Translations under genes and position numbers: made by a program
NCBI RefSeq assembly: GCF_019104765.1
Contig: NZ_JAHRXJ010000012.1
Span: forward strand, 21,283-85,282
Source: Synechococcus sp. HK05
Lineage (GTDB): Bacteria; Cyanobacteriota; Cyanobacteriia; PCC-6307; Cyanobiaceae
Reading direction: 5' to 3'
Length of the DNA: 64,000 bases
Notes under the pieces: model-generated
Seen by the model: only the letters and a program-made list of their open reading frames with translations
Told to the model about the DNA's origin: nothing
The model's database searches: none
Shown here: positions 8,567 to 17,700 of the stretch, in pieces
Position numbering within the stretch: position 1 is the first letter of the stretch
How the letters are laid out: each line of letters starts with the position of its first letter

Positions 8567-8863
8567 ATGGCCGCCCCCACACCTGGCGATGCCAACCTCA
8601 GCTCCGTTGAACTGGCGCGCTATCTCGAGCAGCGCGGCGAATTGGGCAAGCCCTGGATGCTGCAGCTGCTGCGCCTCACCAAGCTGAAGGAGGCACGGGC
8701 CTCCATGGATCCGCAGGATTACATGGAGAAGCTGCAGGAAGCCCACGCGGATCTGATGCGGCTGGGCGAGTTCTGGAAAGGCAGAGAGCACGAGGTGTTC
8801 AGTGGCCGCTACCAGCCCTCCGAGCTGATCGAACCCCTGCCCGGCTCGCCAGAGGATCGATGA
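8567..8863 (+). CDS. Small helical protein, unknown function
   Basis: A 98-residue charged, helix-rich protein with no membrane segment (LARYLEQRGELGKPWMLQLL, then repeated Lys/Glu/Leu helices). I do not recognise it beyond it looking like a real cyanobacterial gene: good codon use and a 4-nt ATGA overlap with the next gene. It is divergent from the amylase. Confidence 0.7.
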   Translation: MAAPTPGDANLSSVELARYLEQRGELGKPWMLQLLRLTKLKEARASMDPQDYMEKLQEAHADLMRLGEFWKGREHEVFSGRYQPSELIEPLPGSPEDR

Positions 8864-9381
8864 GCCTCCAGCGCTACCCGATGGCACCGCTGATCCGCTT
8901 CACGCTGATCAGCCTCTATCTGGCGCTGGTGTTGCCCCTGCCGCTGCTCGCACCACCGGAGCTGGTGGTCTGGCTGTGGGCCGCTCTGCCCCTGGGGCTG
9001 GCGCTGATCCTGGCCTTGGTAAGCGAGCAGGTGGAACTCAGCGACACCGGCATCCGCGTGGGCCATCCTGCCTGGTGCTCCTGGCTGCTGCGCCGCGGGT
9101 GGCAACTGAACTGGGAGCAAATCACCGGCCTCACCCCCGTAACCACAAGCCAGGGCGGCCGCGTGTTTTACGTGCGCACAGCAGACGGATCGGCCTACCT
9201 GCTCCCCCAGCGGGTGCAAGCCTTCGAAGACTTCCTGAGCCGCTTCAGCCAGGCAAGTGGTCTGAGCACAAGCTCCATCGGCCGGATCAGCCCACCGTGG
9301 ACGTATCAGCTCCTCGCTGTCTTGTGCGCTCTAGGCCTCGCAGCCGAAGCCTTGGTTGGGCTGATGACGCTGCAGCGCTGA
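8860..9381 (+). CDS. Membrane protein with PH-like middle domain, unknown function
   Basis: 173 residues. Two hydrophobic helices lie near the N-terminus (FTLISLYLALVLPLPLLA; VVWLWAALPLGLALILALV). A soluble part follows (VELSDTGIRVGHPAWCSWLL to the VFYVRTADGSAYLLPQR segment), then one C-terminal helix. The soluble segment reads like a bPH-type domain (membrane-attached beta-sandwich), which is an inference. The start overlaps the preceding stop by 4 nt, and the stop directly abuts the stop of the convergent regulator gene. Confidence 0.68.
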   Translation: MSLQRYPMAPLIRFTLISLYLALVLPLPLLAPPELVVWLWAALPLGLALILALVSEQVELSDTGIRVGHPAWCSWLLRRGWQLNWEQITGLTPVTTSQGGRVFYVRTADGSAYLLPQRVQAFEDFLSRFSQASGLSTSSIGRISPPWTYQLLAVLCALGLAAEALVGLMTLQR

Positions 9382-10164
9382 TCAAGGCAGCGCTGGTAGG
9401 GCAGCCCGGCTGGCGTCGGACGCGACTGACTCCGCCGGAATCGTATCCAAACTGAAGCGATACCCCTGCTGCCGCACCGTTTCGATCCCACCGCCCTCAC
9501 CCAGGCCCGCCTGCTCGAGCTTGCGGCGCAAGGTGAGCACCTGCGTATCCACAGAGCGAGGCCCACCACTGAACGGTGGCCAGGCCATGCGCAGCAGCTC
9601 GCTGCGGTTGCGCACCACCCCGGGCGGCATCAACAACGCACAGAGCAGGGCAAATTCCCGGGGGCTCAGCTCCACGGGCTGATCCCTCAGCGTCACCTGA
9701 CGCAGCAGCAGATGCACTTCCAACGGTCCTACGCACACCCGCTCCTGCAGGCCGCTGCGGCTGCGGCGCAGCAGCGAACGGCTACGGGCCGCGAGTTCCT
9801 CCAGGCCGAAGGGCTTGCGCAGCACCTCATCGGCGCCAGCATCGAGCAGCGACACCACAGGCTCGGAGCCCGAGCGCGCCGTGAGCACCATCACCGGGCA
9901 GCGCAGCTGGGCCGCCAGCTTCAAGGCTGTGGTTTCTTCGAGCAGCTCGGCGGCCACCAACAGGTCCGGGGTGAGCTCCTCGCAGAGCGCCACGGCTTCC
10001 GAGGCTGTTGCCACCGCCGCGGCCAGATAGCCGTCCTGGCGGAGGCGCTGGGCCAACACGGTGCGCAGGGTGGGGTGGGGATCCACCACCAACACGCGTT
10101 TCAGGGTTGGTTCGGCCCCAGGGGGTGTGGAGCCGGCAGCGGAGGAATCCACCTGGTTCTCCAT
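9382..10164 (-). CDS. OmpR-type response regulator lacking the phosphoacceptor
   Basis: A 260-residue protein. The receiver (~residues 22-135) keeps the LKRVLVVDPHPTLR strand, the switch Thr (VMVLTARS) and the Lys (VLRKPF). Where the phosphorylated Asp should be, it reads PDLLVAAELLEE, with Ala/Glu instead. One of the acidic-pair residues is also Pro. The C-terminal winged-helix DNA-binding domain looks intact (LSPREFALLCALLMPPGVVR; VDTQVLTLRRKLEQAG; GYRF). It is therefore probably a phosphorylation-independent transcription regulator. No sensor kinase gene is adjacent, so it is an orphan here. A variable Ser/Ala-rich extension precedes the receiver. Confidence 0.87.
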   Translation of the reverse strand: MENQVDSSAAGSTPPGAEPTLKRVLVVDPHPTLRTVLAQRLRQDGYLAAAVATASEAVALCEELTPDLLVAAELLEETTALKLAAQLRCPVMVLTARSGSEPVVSLLDAGADEVLRKPFGLEELAARSRSLLRRSRSGLQERVCVGPLEVHLLLRQVTLRDQPVELSPREFALLCALLMPPGVVRNRSELLRMAWPPFSGGPRSVDTQVLTLRRKLEQAGLGEGGGIETVRQQGYRFSLDTIPAESVASDASRAALPALP

Positions 10165-10245
10165 GATTCTGCCTACGCTATCCCTGTTTTCCTGGCCAGA
10201 GTGGTATCAGGCGATGCCTTGCCAGCTGTCCCAACCGGTCCGCTC

Positions 10246-10512
10246 ATGACCGCCCTGCAACACCCCGACGCGATCCGCCACTTCCAATCCCTCTGTGATG
10301 CCTGCCAGTCACTGGCGAGCCGCTATCACAGCCCGGCTGAGCTGCGCCTCTACGCCGACGGCTACCTGCACGCCCTGCGCAAAACGGCGGTGCTCGATGC
10401 CCTCACCCAGCGGCGCCTGGAGGAGCTGGTGGATCGCTGGATCATGGATCCCTCCAGCTTCATCGGCCCCGGCGATGACATGAGCACCTTGTACGAAACG
10501 GGCCGGAACTGA
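10246..10512 (+). CDS. Small conserved-looking cyanobacterial protein, 88 aa
   Basis: It begins MTALQHPDAIRHFQSLCDAC and is helical and soluble, ending DPSSFIGPGDDMSTLYETGR. It resembles a small family I associate with cyanobacteria (possibly DUF6761), but I am not certain of the family number, and function is unknown. The internal ATG at 10246 was chosen over a much longer open frame antisense to the regulator. A GGCCGGA/TCCGGCC hairpin at 10501-10519 overlaps its stop and separates it from the convergent glutaredoxin gene. Confidence 0.72.
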   Translation: MTALQHPDAIRHFQSLCDACQSLASRYHSPAELRLYADGYLHALRKTAVLDALTQRRLEELVDRWIMDPSSFIGPGDDMSTLYETGRN

Positions 10513-10527
10513 TCCGGCCCCGCAGGC

Positions 10528-10848
10528 TCAGGCCAGGGCCACGGCCAGCTTTTCGCGCAGCTCGCCGGAGTTGTACATCTCGATCAGGATGTCGGAGCCG
10601 CCGATGAACTCGCCGTTCACGTACACCTGGGGAATGGTGGGCCAGTCAGAGAACTCCTTGATGCCCTGACGGATCTCCATATCGGAGAGCACGTCAAAGG
10701 TTTCGAAGGCCACCCCCAGGGAGTTGAGAATCTGTACCACGTTGTTGCTAAAGCCGCACTGGGGCATCAACTTGCTGCCCTTCATGAACACGAACACCGG
10801 GCTGCTGCCCACCAGTTGTTCGATGCGTTGCTGGGTGGAGGCGTCCAT
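10528..10848 (-). CDS. grxD: Monothiol glutaredoxin Grx4 type
   Basis: A 106-residue glutaredoxin with the CGFS active site (MPQCGFSNNVVQIL), the glutathione-binding WPTIPQVYVNGEFIGG segment and the GGSDILIEMYNSGEL helix. CGFS glutaredoxins bind a [2Fe-2S] cluster as dimers or as heterodimers with BolA proteins, and deliver clusters or sense iron. The BolA gene is directly upstream on the same strand with a 3-bp gap, supporting that partnership. Length is standard for single-domain family members. Confidence 0.95.
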   Translation of the reverse strand: MDASTQQRIEQLVGSSPVFVFMKGSKLMPQCGFSNNVVQILNSLGVAFETFDVLSDMEIRQGIKEFSDWPTIPQVYVNGEFIGGSDILIEMYNSGELREKLAVALA

Positions 10849-10851
10849 GGA

Positions 10852-11088
10852 TCAGGCGGTGGGGGTGGAGGTCTGCAGGGCCAGGGCGTGAATGGCCTCG
10901 CTGGCCAGCTCGCTGCGCAGGGCGCCGTACACGAGCTGGTGCTGCTTCACGCGGCTCAGGCCGTCGAAAGCGGTGGAGACCACCGTCACCTGCAGGTGAT
11001 CGCCGCCGCCGGTGAGGTCTTCCACCTCAACACGGGCATCGGGCAGCGCCTGGGTGATGGCAGCTCGCACCTGGTCGGGATGGACCAT
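10852..11088 (-). CDS. BolA-family protein
   Basis: A 78-residue protein with the BolA/IbaG fold signatures: [20 protein letters not shown], then [17 protein letters not shown] with a His near the expected cluster-ligand position. The C-terminal helix has [17 protein letters not shown]. Its position immediately upstream of the CGFS glutaredoxin gene points to a [2Fe-2S] Grx-BolA complex in iron-sulfur cluster handling. The start is ATG and the length typical. Confidence 0.92.
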   Translation of the reverse strand: MVHPDQVRAAITQALPDARVEVEDLTGGGDHLQVTVVSTAFDGLSRVKQHQLVYGALRSELASEAIHALALQTSTPTA

Positions 11089-11137
11089 GAACTGGAGAGT
11101 CGCGAAGCGGGCTAGCGAGCGAATGTAGGCGCCGCCC

Positions 11138-11665
11138 TCACTGGGCTGCCGGGGTGGCGCTCACTGCGTTGTATGGGGTGGCCACAAAGCCCAGCTCCAG
11201 CAGGCTCTGATAAGCCTTCTGGCCCTGGGGGCTGGTGGGCGACATGCGCTGCACCACGCGCACCAGCAGGGGCACCGCCACCTGGGGCTGGTTCATGCGG
11301 CGCAGCAACGCTGCCAGGCGCAGCTCGATGTTGGCTTGCAGTTCGGTGGCTTCCCGGCCCTTCTGATCCATCTCGCGGGGGATGCGCGCATCGAGGCCGC
11401 GGAAGGCACCGGAGAGACCCCGGTAGGCGCTCACCAGATAACTGGCCGCTTCCAAGGCTTGGTCGTAATCGCTCTTGGCTTCATTGAGCTTGCCGGCGGC
11501 GGCAGCGGCGTCGCCCTGGGCCACCTTGGCCTGCACCGAAGCCAGATTGAGGCCGGAGCTGGCGGAGGCCAACACCTTCTCGGGCTCCTGCTGGGCCACA
11601 GCCGGCAGAGAGGGGGTCATCAACGCCAGGGCGCTGAGGGCAAGAGCGGCGATCGGCCGGCGCAC
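11138..11665 (-). CDS. Exported helical/TPR-like protein, unknown function
   Basis: 175 residues. [20 protein letters not shown] then an AVAQQ cleavage-like site gives a signal peptide. The rest is helical with a TPR-like pair ([40 protein letters not shown]) and a second helical hairpin. It is probably a periplasmic or thylakoid-lumen protein-protein interaction module. I cannot assign a partner. The plsC gene lies 10 bp upstream on the same strand. Confidence 0.72.
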   Translation of the reverse strand: MRRPIAALALSALALMTPSLPAVAQQEPEKVLASASSGLNLASVQAKVAQGDAAAAAGKLNEAKSDYDQALEAASYLVSAYRGLSGAFRGLDARIPREMDQKGREATELQANIELRLAALLRRMNQPQVAVPLLVRVVQRMSPTSPQGQKAYQSLLELGFVATPYNAVSATPAAQ

Positions 11666-11674
11666 GGCAACAAG

Positions 11675-12415
11675 TCAGACGTTGGAAAACTCTACGGGCG
11701 TTGCAAAGCCGCCCTCGGCGGCGCTGCGGCCCACCGCTTCGAGGGCCTGACGCTCCGCCGCGGCCATCGCCTCCGCCAGTTGCGCACTGAAGCGCCGCGC
11801 CGCCTCACGGCCGTGGCCTTCCACATGCAGCGGCGCCCCGAAGGCCAGCGCCGCCCGGTCCCCGAAGCGGGGAATCGCGCGGCCGTAGGCGATGCCAATC
11901 GGCAGCACCGGCACCCGCAAGCCATGGGCCGAGGCCAGCAATGCCAGGCGCGCCAGCCCCTGCATCAGCCGGATCGGGCCGGGTTCGCGCATGATCCGCC
12001 CCTCCGGAAACACGACCAGCTGCTGGCCGGCCTCGAGCAGATCCACGGCAAAGCGCAGGCTGGCGGTTTGCGGTTTGAGCTGATTCACCGGGAAGCAGCC
12101 CAGGCGATGCAAAAACCAGCCCTGCAGCCCCTTCATCTCATCGAGGGTCACCATGAAGCGGCAGTCGCGGCCGCTCACGCGCCTGCCGGCGGCGTAGGGG
12201 AGCATCAAGGCATCCCAGCGGGCCCGGTGGGTGGGGGCCATCAGCACCGGGCCGTGGTGGGGCAAATGCTCGGTGCCGAGCACCGTGAGCGAACGGAAAA
12301 AGCCCTTGAGGGCCACGTCTTGCGTGAGCAGCATCGCCAGGGGCGACAGCCAGGGGCTGATGCCGTTGCACAGGCTCTGCTCGCGCTTGCTCAGCTGACT
12401 CGATGCCGTGGCCAC
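11675..12415 (-). CDS. plsC: 1-acyl-glycerol-3-phosphate acyltransferase
   Basis: A 246-residue PlsC-domain protein. The catalytic H(X)4D motif is in [18 protein letters not shown], and the substrate motif is [16 protein letters not shown] in place of the common FPEGTRS. A third conserved proline block is VLPIGIAYG. It acylates lysophosphatidate to phosphatidate at the membrane in glycerolipid synthesis. The Arg-Ile after FPEG is a mild deviation but keeps the glutamate. The gene is divergent from pdxJ. Confidence 0.88.
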   Translation of the reverse strand: MATASSQLSKREQSLCNGISPWLSPLAMLLTQDVALKGFFRSLTVLGTEHLPHHGPVLMAPTHRARWDALMLPYAAGRRVSGRDCRFMVTLDEMKGLQGWFLHRLGCFPVNQLKPQTASLRFAVDLLEAGQQLVVFPEGRIMREPGPIRLMQGLARLALLASAHGLRVPVLPIGIAYGRAIPRFGDRAALAFGAPLHVEGHGREAARRFSAQLAEAMAAAERQALEAVGRSAAEGGFATPVEFSNV

Positions 12416-12542
12416 CGTTCTGCGGCCGGAACGGCCATCTCCAAAGGGTCAACGTAGTGGTGGTGGTGCTCTGGCGCAGCACCGGGCAGGCACTTCCCCC
12501 TGCGGCCGAATCCATAAGATCCGGGCAACCGCCTCCGATGCC

Positions 12543-13292
12543 ATGGCCAGCCTTGGCGTGAACATCGATCACATCGCCAACGTGCGCCAGGCCCGCCGCA
12601 CCGTGGAGCCCGATCCGGTGAGCTACGCGCTGCTGGCGGAACTGGGCGGCGCCGATGGCATCACCGTGCACCTGCGCGAAGACCGCCGCCACATCCAAGA
12701 CCGCGACGTGGAGCTGCTGCGGCAGACCGTGCGCAGCCGCCTCAACCTCGAAATGGCCGCCACCGCCGAAATGGAGGCGATCGCCCTGCGCATCCGGCCC
12801 GACATGGTGACCCTGGTGCCGGAGAAGCGCGAAGAAGTCACCACCGAGGGCGGCCTGGATGTGGCCGGCCAGCTCGAACCGCTCAAAGGCCTGGTGGGCC
12901 GCCTGCAGGACGCCGGCATCGGCGTGAGCCTGTTCGTGGATGCCGAAACCACTCAGCTCGAGGCCTGCCGCGCCACCGGTGCCCGCTGGGTGGAGCTGCA
13001 CACCGGCACCTACGCCGAAGCCACTTGGCAGCAGCAACCCCTGGAGCTGGCCCGTCTCACCGAGGGCACGTTCATCGCCCGCAGCCTCGGCCTGCGGGTG
13101 AATGCCGGCCATGGCCTCACGTATCAGAACGTGGAGCCGGTGGCGGCGATCGAGGGGATGGAGGAGCTCAACATCGGCCACACGATCGTGGCCCGCGCCC
13201 TGGCGGTGGGGCTGGAGGAGGCGGTGCGGCAGATGAAGGCGTTAGTTCAGAATCCCCGCCGGGAACCCCTGTTCGGCAGCACCAGTTCATGA
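12543..13292 (+). CDS. pdxJ: Pyridoxine 5'-phosphate synthase
   Basis: A 249-residue TIM-barrel enzyme condensing 1-deoxyxylulose-5-phosphate with 3-amino-1-phosphohydroxyacetone to pyridoxine phosphate. It begins [20 protein letters not shown], the diagnostic PdxJ start. It also has [47 protein letters not shown] and a C-terminal [18 protein letters not shown] phosphate loop. The ATG at 12543 fits the family N-terminus exactly. Its stop overlaps the start of ycf54 (ATGA). Confidence 0.97.
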   Translation: MASLGVNIDHIANVRQARRTVEPDPVSYALLAELGGADGITVHLREDRRHIQDRDVELLRQTVRSRLNLEMAATAEMEAIALRIRPDMVTLVPEKREEVTTEGGLDVAGQLEPLKGLVGRLQDAGIGVSLFVDAETTQLEACRATGARWVELHTGTYAEATWQQQPLELARLTEGTFIARSLGLRVNAGHGLTYQNVEPVAAIEGMEELNIGHTIVARALAVGLEEAVRQMKALVQNPRREPLFGSTSS

Positions 13293-13609
13293 CCCAGTAC
13301 CACTTCGTGGCCGCCAGCGAGACCTTCCTCACCGTGGAGGAGCCCCTCGATGAGGTGCTGCGCGAGCGGGTGCGCAACTACGGCGAACAGGGCAAGGAGA
13401 TCGATTTCTGGCTGGTGAAGCGCCCCGCCTTCCTGAGCGCCCCCGAGCTCAAGGCGATTGCCGATCAGGTGCCCCAGCCCGCCGCGGCTGTGGTGTCCAC
13501 CGACGCGAAGTTCATCGAGTTCATGAAGCTGCGCCTGGAGTTCGTGGCCAAGGGCAGCTTTGAAGCCCCCAGCGCCTCCATCCCCGACGCCCTGGCCAGC
13601 GCGGCCTGA
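13289..13609 (+). CDS. ycf54: Ycf54, Mg-protoporphyrin IX monomethylester cyclase factor
   Basis: A 106-residue protein. [20 protein letters not shown], then [20 protein letters not shown] and [11 protein letters not shown], match the Ycf54/DUF2488 family (Synechocystis Slr1780). Ycf54 is needed for assembly or activity of the AcsF cyclase that forms ring E in chlorophyll synthesis. The start was chosen at the ATG overlapping the pdxJ stop; the frame is open far upstream inside pdxJ, which is a shadow. Translational coupling to pdxJ suggests a shared transcript. Confidence 0.93.
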   Translation: MTQYHFVAASETFLTVEEPLDEVLRERVRNYGEQGKEIDFWLVKRPAFLSAPELKAIADQVPQPAAAVVSTDAKFIEFMKLRLEFVAKGSFEAPSASIPDALASAA

Positions 13610-13621
13610 GGCCTTGAAGCC

Positions 13622-13975
13622 TCAGAACAGCCCCAGAAACTTCTTGCGCGGTTGCGCGCCATCGGTCGCCGCCACAGGGCGGCCCTGATCGCCGTCCTGC
13701 TGGTAGCGGGGTTTGGCATCACCGATGGTGAGCAGCGCTTCTTTGTTCTTCCACCAGATCCAGTCGCGGATCGGTGGGGTGCGGGTCAGTTCGGCGCGGG
13801 TGAGGCCAAGACCGAGCTTGCGGGAGGCATCCAGCAGCACCTCCACCATCTGATCGCCATTGCTGCAGTTGGCCAGGGCTTCATTGGTGCGTTTGGCGCC
13901 ATCGAGCGCTTTCACCAGGATCGAAACCCGTTGCCCCACCGAGAGCGTGCGCGGATCAACGGGCTGGCTATCCAT
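13622..13975 (-). CDS. Small protein with a Nif11-like helical stretch, unknown function
   Basis: 117 residues. The segment VGQRVSILVKALDGAKRTNE and then NGDQMVEVLLDASRKLGLGL have the spacing of Nif11-type small domains, but the match is weak and by eye only. PPIRDWIWWKNKEALLTIG follows, then a low-complexity tail ending QPRKKFLGLF. It has no membrane helix. It converges on ycf54 (12 bp between stops) and diverges from the phosphatase gene. Confidence 0.65.
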   Translation of the reverse strand: MDSQPVDPRTLSVGQRVSILVKALDGAKRTNEALANCSNGDQMVEVLLDASRKLGLGLTRAELTRTPPIRDWIWWKNKEALLTIGDAKPRYQQDGDQGRPVAATDGAQPRKKFLGLF

Positions 13976-14067
13976 CGGCGCTGGTGTGGTTGCGCGCAGG
14001 TTAACGGCGGTGCAGGGATGACAGATCCACCACCAACGAGCAAGACTGGATCCAACGCGCCGTCGGT

Positions 14068-14745
14068 ATGACGTCCCCCCAGCGCCGCCCCCATCACTGG
14101 GTGATCGGTGACGTTCATGGCTGCGCCGATGCGCTGGAGCAGTTGCTCTTGAAGCTTCCTGCGGGAGATCGGCTGATCTTCTGCGGTGATGCGATCAACC
14201 GCGGCCCGGGCATCGCCGCCAGCATGGAGCGCATCTGGAGCCTGGTGGAATCAGGCCGTGCCGTGTGGCTGCGGGGCAACCACGAACAAGACCTGATCAA
14301 CGGTCTGCAGAGCGGCAACTGGCAGGCCGAGCGCCGCCTCGCCGGCTGCGACACCTACCGCCAGCTGGGCGATAGCCGCTGCCGCCAATGGCTCGAGCGG
14401 CTGCAGCACCTGCCTCTGGCCTATTGGGGCGAAGGCTGGGTGGCCACCCATGCCGGCTTTGATCCGAGCACCTGGCAGCCCGACCTGCGGGTGCGTCTCG
14501 ATTTCTGGCAGAACTACGACGGCCGCTTCGGTGATGTGGTGATCGGCCACACCCCCGGCCCCCATGTGCGCCGGCTGCACCACATCGTGATGGTCGACAC
14601 CGGCGCCTGCTACGGCGGCGACCTCAGCGCCTACTGCCCTGAAACCCAGGCTGTGCTCTCGGTGCCCGGCCTGCGGGCCGAACAGGCCAGCCCCCTGCCG
14701 GGCTTCCGCGCCCGCTCCCCCGAGCCGGCCGCCGCCCTGGGCTGA
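14068..14745 (+). CDS. PPP-family metallophosphatase
   Basis: A 225-residue protein with the complete metallophosphoesterase signature: IGDVHGCADALEQLL, FCGDAINRGPG (usually GDxVDRG), WLRGNHEQDLI, THAGFD and IGHTPGP. The metals bound by these motifs would catalyse phosphoester hydrolysis. The group includes bacterial serine/threonine phosphatases and Ap4A hydrolases; the substrate is not decidable from sequence. It ends 3 bp before recC and may be the first gene of the recCBD transcript. Confidence 0.85.
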   Translation: MTSPQRRPHHWVIGDVHGCADALEQLLLKLPAGDRLIFCGDAINRGPGIAASMERIWSLVESGRAVWLRGNHEQDLINGLQSGNWQAERRLAGCDTYRQLGDSRCRQWLERLQHLPLAYWGEGWVATHAGFDPSTWQPDLRVRLDFWQNYDGRFGDVVIGHTPGPHVRRLHHIVMVDTGACYGGDLSAYCPETQAVLSVPGLRAEQASPLPGFRARSPEPAAALG

Positions 14746-14748
14746 GCC

Positions 14749-17700
14749 TTGCTCACGCTCTACCGCAGCAATCGCGCTGAACTGCTGGCCCAGGTGTTGG
14801 CCGCCCAGCTGCAGCTCGAGCCGCCCGGCCCGCTCGAGCAGGTGCAGGTGGTGGTGAACACCTGGCCCACCAGCCGCTGGCTGGGGGAGCAGATCGCCAC
14901 GGGCCTCAGCGCCGGTATCGCCGCCAACCTGCGCTTCCCCTTTCCCACCAGCCAGCTGCGCCAACTGGTGGATCACTGGCTCGGCGGCACCCCCGCCACA
15001 GGCCCCGATCCCTGGCGCGCCCAAAACCTGGTGTGGCCCCTGCTCGAGCTGTTGCCAGAGCTGCTGGAGCACCCAGAAGCAGCCCCCCTGCAGCGCTGGC
15101 TGCAGCAGCGCCAAGGCCACAGCCAACTGCGCCAGCTGGATCGCCCCCTCTGGCAGCTGGCCCGCGCCATCGCCGATGCCATCGACGACTACGGCCTCTA
15201 CCGCCCCGCCATGCTCGAGGCCTGGCTGCAGGGCCAGGCAGTGGATGGCCGCGGCCAAGCGCTGGGGCCGGCGCTGCTCTGGCAGCCGCTGTTGGTGCAG
15301 CGCCTGGCGGCAGCCCTGCCCGGGGAAGCCTTCGGCCTGCGGGCCCTGGCCCTGATCCGCCGGCTGCAGCAGGGCTGGCGGCCTGAATCCACCAGCCCCC
15401 AACCCCTGCGCCTGTTTGGCCTGAGCAGCCTGGCGCCGGTGCAGGTGGAGCTGCTCCAGGCGATCTCGGCCTGCCAGGCGGTGGAGCTCTACCTGCTCAC
15501 CCCTTGCCGCGACCTGTGGCAGCGGCGCGACGCCGCCGGCAGCCGTGATCCGCTCAGCAGTGATTGGCTTCTGGAGGTGCCGGGCCTGGAGGCACGCTTC
15601 GGGCGGCTCGGGGCGGAATTTCAACAGCTGCTCGAAGGGAGCGGCGAGAACCAGCTGGGCCCATGGCGCGAAGGGGATCTGTTTTTTGCACCGGCGGCGG
15701 TGGCGATCGACCAGGGCCGCCCCCCCACGCTGCTGGAGCAACTGCAGGAACGGCTGGCCAGCGGCAGTGCCGATGGGGAAGCCGGCGCCACGCTCCAGGC
15801 CCACCCCGGCGACAGCTCCCTGGAGTTCCACGCCTGCCCGGGCCGGTTGCGCCAGCTGCAGGTGCTGCGCGATCGGTTGTTGCAGCTGCTGGCCGCCGAT
15901 CCCAGCCTCGAACCACGCGACATCCTGGTGATGACCCCCCAGGTGGAGGCCTTCGCGCCGCTGGTGGGCGCCGTGTTCGGCGACAGCGGCGCTACCGGCG
16001 TGCCCCTGCCCTGGCGCCTCACCGACCGCAGCCAACAAAGCGAGGCGGGCATCAGCCAGGGCTTGCTCGAGTTGCTGCAACTCGGCGGGGAACGCTTCAC
16101 CGCCTCGGCCCTGGAGCGCTTGCTCGCCTGCACGCCGCTGCTCAGGGCCCAGGGGCTTGAGGGGGATGACGCCGCGGCCATCAGCCGGGTGCTGCAGGAG
16201 GCCGGCTTCCGCTGGGGGCTCGACGCCCGCGATCGCGGTGGCGATGGCACCCACAGCCTCGAATGGGCCCTCGATCGCCTGGTGCTCGGCCTGGTGCTGC
16301 CCCAGCGGCCCGGCCTGGCCCCAGGCGCGTGCGCCCCTCTGGCGATGGAGGGCAGCCTCGAGCAACAGGAGCGCTGGATCGGCCTGCTGCGCGCCCTACT
16401 GGAGCAACTGCGCTGGCTGGCCACACCGCGCACACCGACGCAGTGGATCGAGGGGCTGCGGCCGCTGCTGCACACCCTGTTTGGCGATGGCGGCGAGCGG
16501 GCCTGGGAGCTGCAGAGCCTCCACGCGGTGCTGGCCGATTGGAAGACGGTGGCCAGCACCAGCGCCCTGGAGCTGGCGGCGCCGGTGGTGGCAGAGCTGC
16601 TCGGCGAACGGCTGAGCGAGGGCAGCGGCCGCTTCGGCCACCGCTCTGGCGCCCTCACCATCAGCGCCCTGGAGCCGATGCGCGCCATTCCCCACAAGGT
16701 GGTGGTGCTGATGGGCCTCGATGCCGGCGCCTTCCCCCGCCAGCGCCAGCGCCCCGGCTTCCACCTGCTCGAGCAACAGCGCCAGCTGGGCGACCCCAAC
16801 AGCGGCGATCAAGACCGCTACGTGCTGCTCGAGAGCCTGCTCTCGGCGCGGCAGCACCTGGTGGTGAGCTGGAGCAACCGCGATGAACGCACCGGCGAAG
16901 CCCTGGAGGCCTCCACCCCGGTGCGGCAATGGCTGGAGTGGCTCAGCCGCGAGCTGCCGCAGCTGCCCCTGCGGGTGCACTGCGCCAACCCCCTGGAGCG
17001 CGCCAATTTCCTGGCGGCCGAACCCTGGCCGCCCGCCAGCTGCGACCGCCGCCTGCTGCAGGCCCGCCAACAGCTCGAGCAGGGCCGCACCGCAGCGCCC
17101 CAGCGGGGGCTGGCCTTCAGCGCCATGCCGCCGCCAGCGGCAGAGCCCCCCGCCACCGCCGAGCAGGCCTGGAGCGATCTGCGCGCCTGGGTGGAGCAGC
17201 CGCAACGCCGCTGGCTCGAGGGGCTGGGCCTGCGGCCCCGGGAGTTCGATCACCCCGTGCTCGATCGCGATGCCCTCGAACTGGGCGAACGGGAGCGGGC
17301 GGCGCTGCTGCGCCAACAGCTCGATCCCCTGCCTGAGGAGCTGCCCGACTGGCCGCACTTGGAGCGGGGCACGGGCCTGCTGCCCCCCCAGGCCGCCGGT
17401 GCCCTGGAGGTGGAGCAGCTGGAGCAGCGCTGGCTGGCCTTGCGCAGCTGCTTGGAGGGGCTCGGCGAGGCGCAGCAGCGCCCGGCCCATTGGCAGGGGC
17501 TCACGGGCGCGCTCACCTGGCGCGGCCGCCAGCTGGTGTTGGTGCATAGCGCTAAGCCGCGCACCCCGCAGCGCCTGGTGCTCTGGCTGGAGCTGCTGCT
17601 CGCCTGTGCAGCCGGCCAAGCCCCGAGCGGCGCCGCCCTGGTGGGCCGTGATGGCCACCGCTTCCGGGTGCTGGAGCGCCTCGAAGCCCTGCCTGCGGCG

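Noticed and set aside
9712..10512. 266-codon plus-strand frame reaching back over the response regulator
   Set aside because: Only the last 88 codons from the ATG at 10246 look like a protein; the rest is antisense to the regulator.
10501..10519. GGCCGGA/TCCGGCC hairpin as a rho-independent terminator
   Set aside because: Good stem but no T-run on either strand; noted only as a hairpin between convergent genes.
14251..16365. Very long minus-strand open frame (about 700 codons) antisense to the phosphatase and recC
   Set aside because: The text is low-complexity Gln/Ala/Gly/Leu typical of the reverse of GC-rich Leu/Gln-rich genes; the plus-strand frame is unmistakable RecC.
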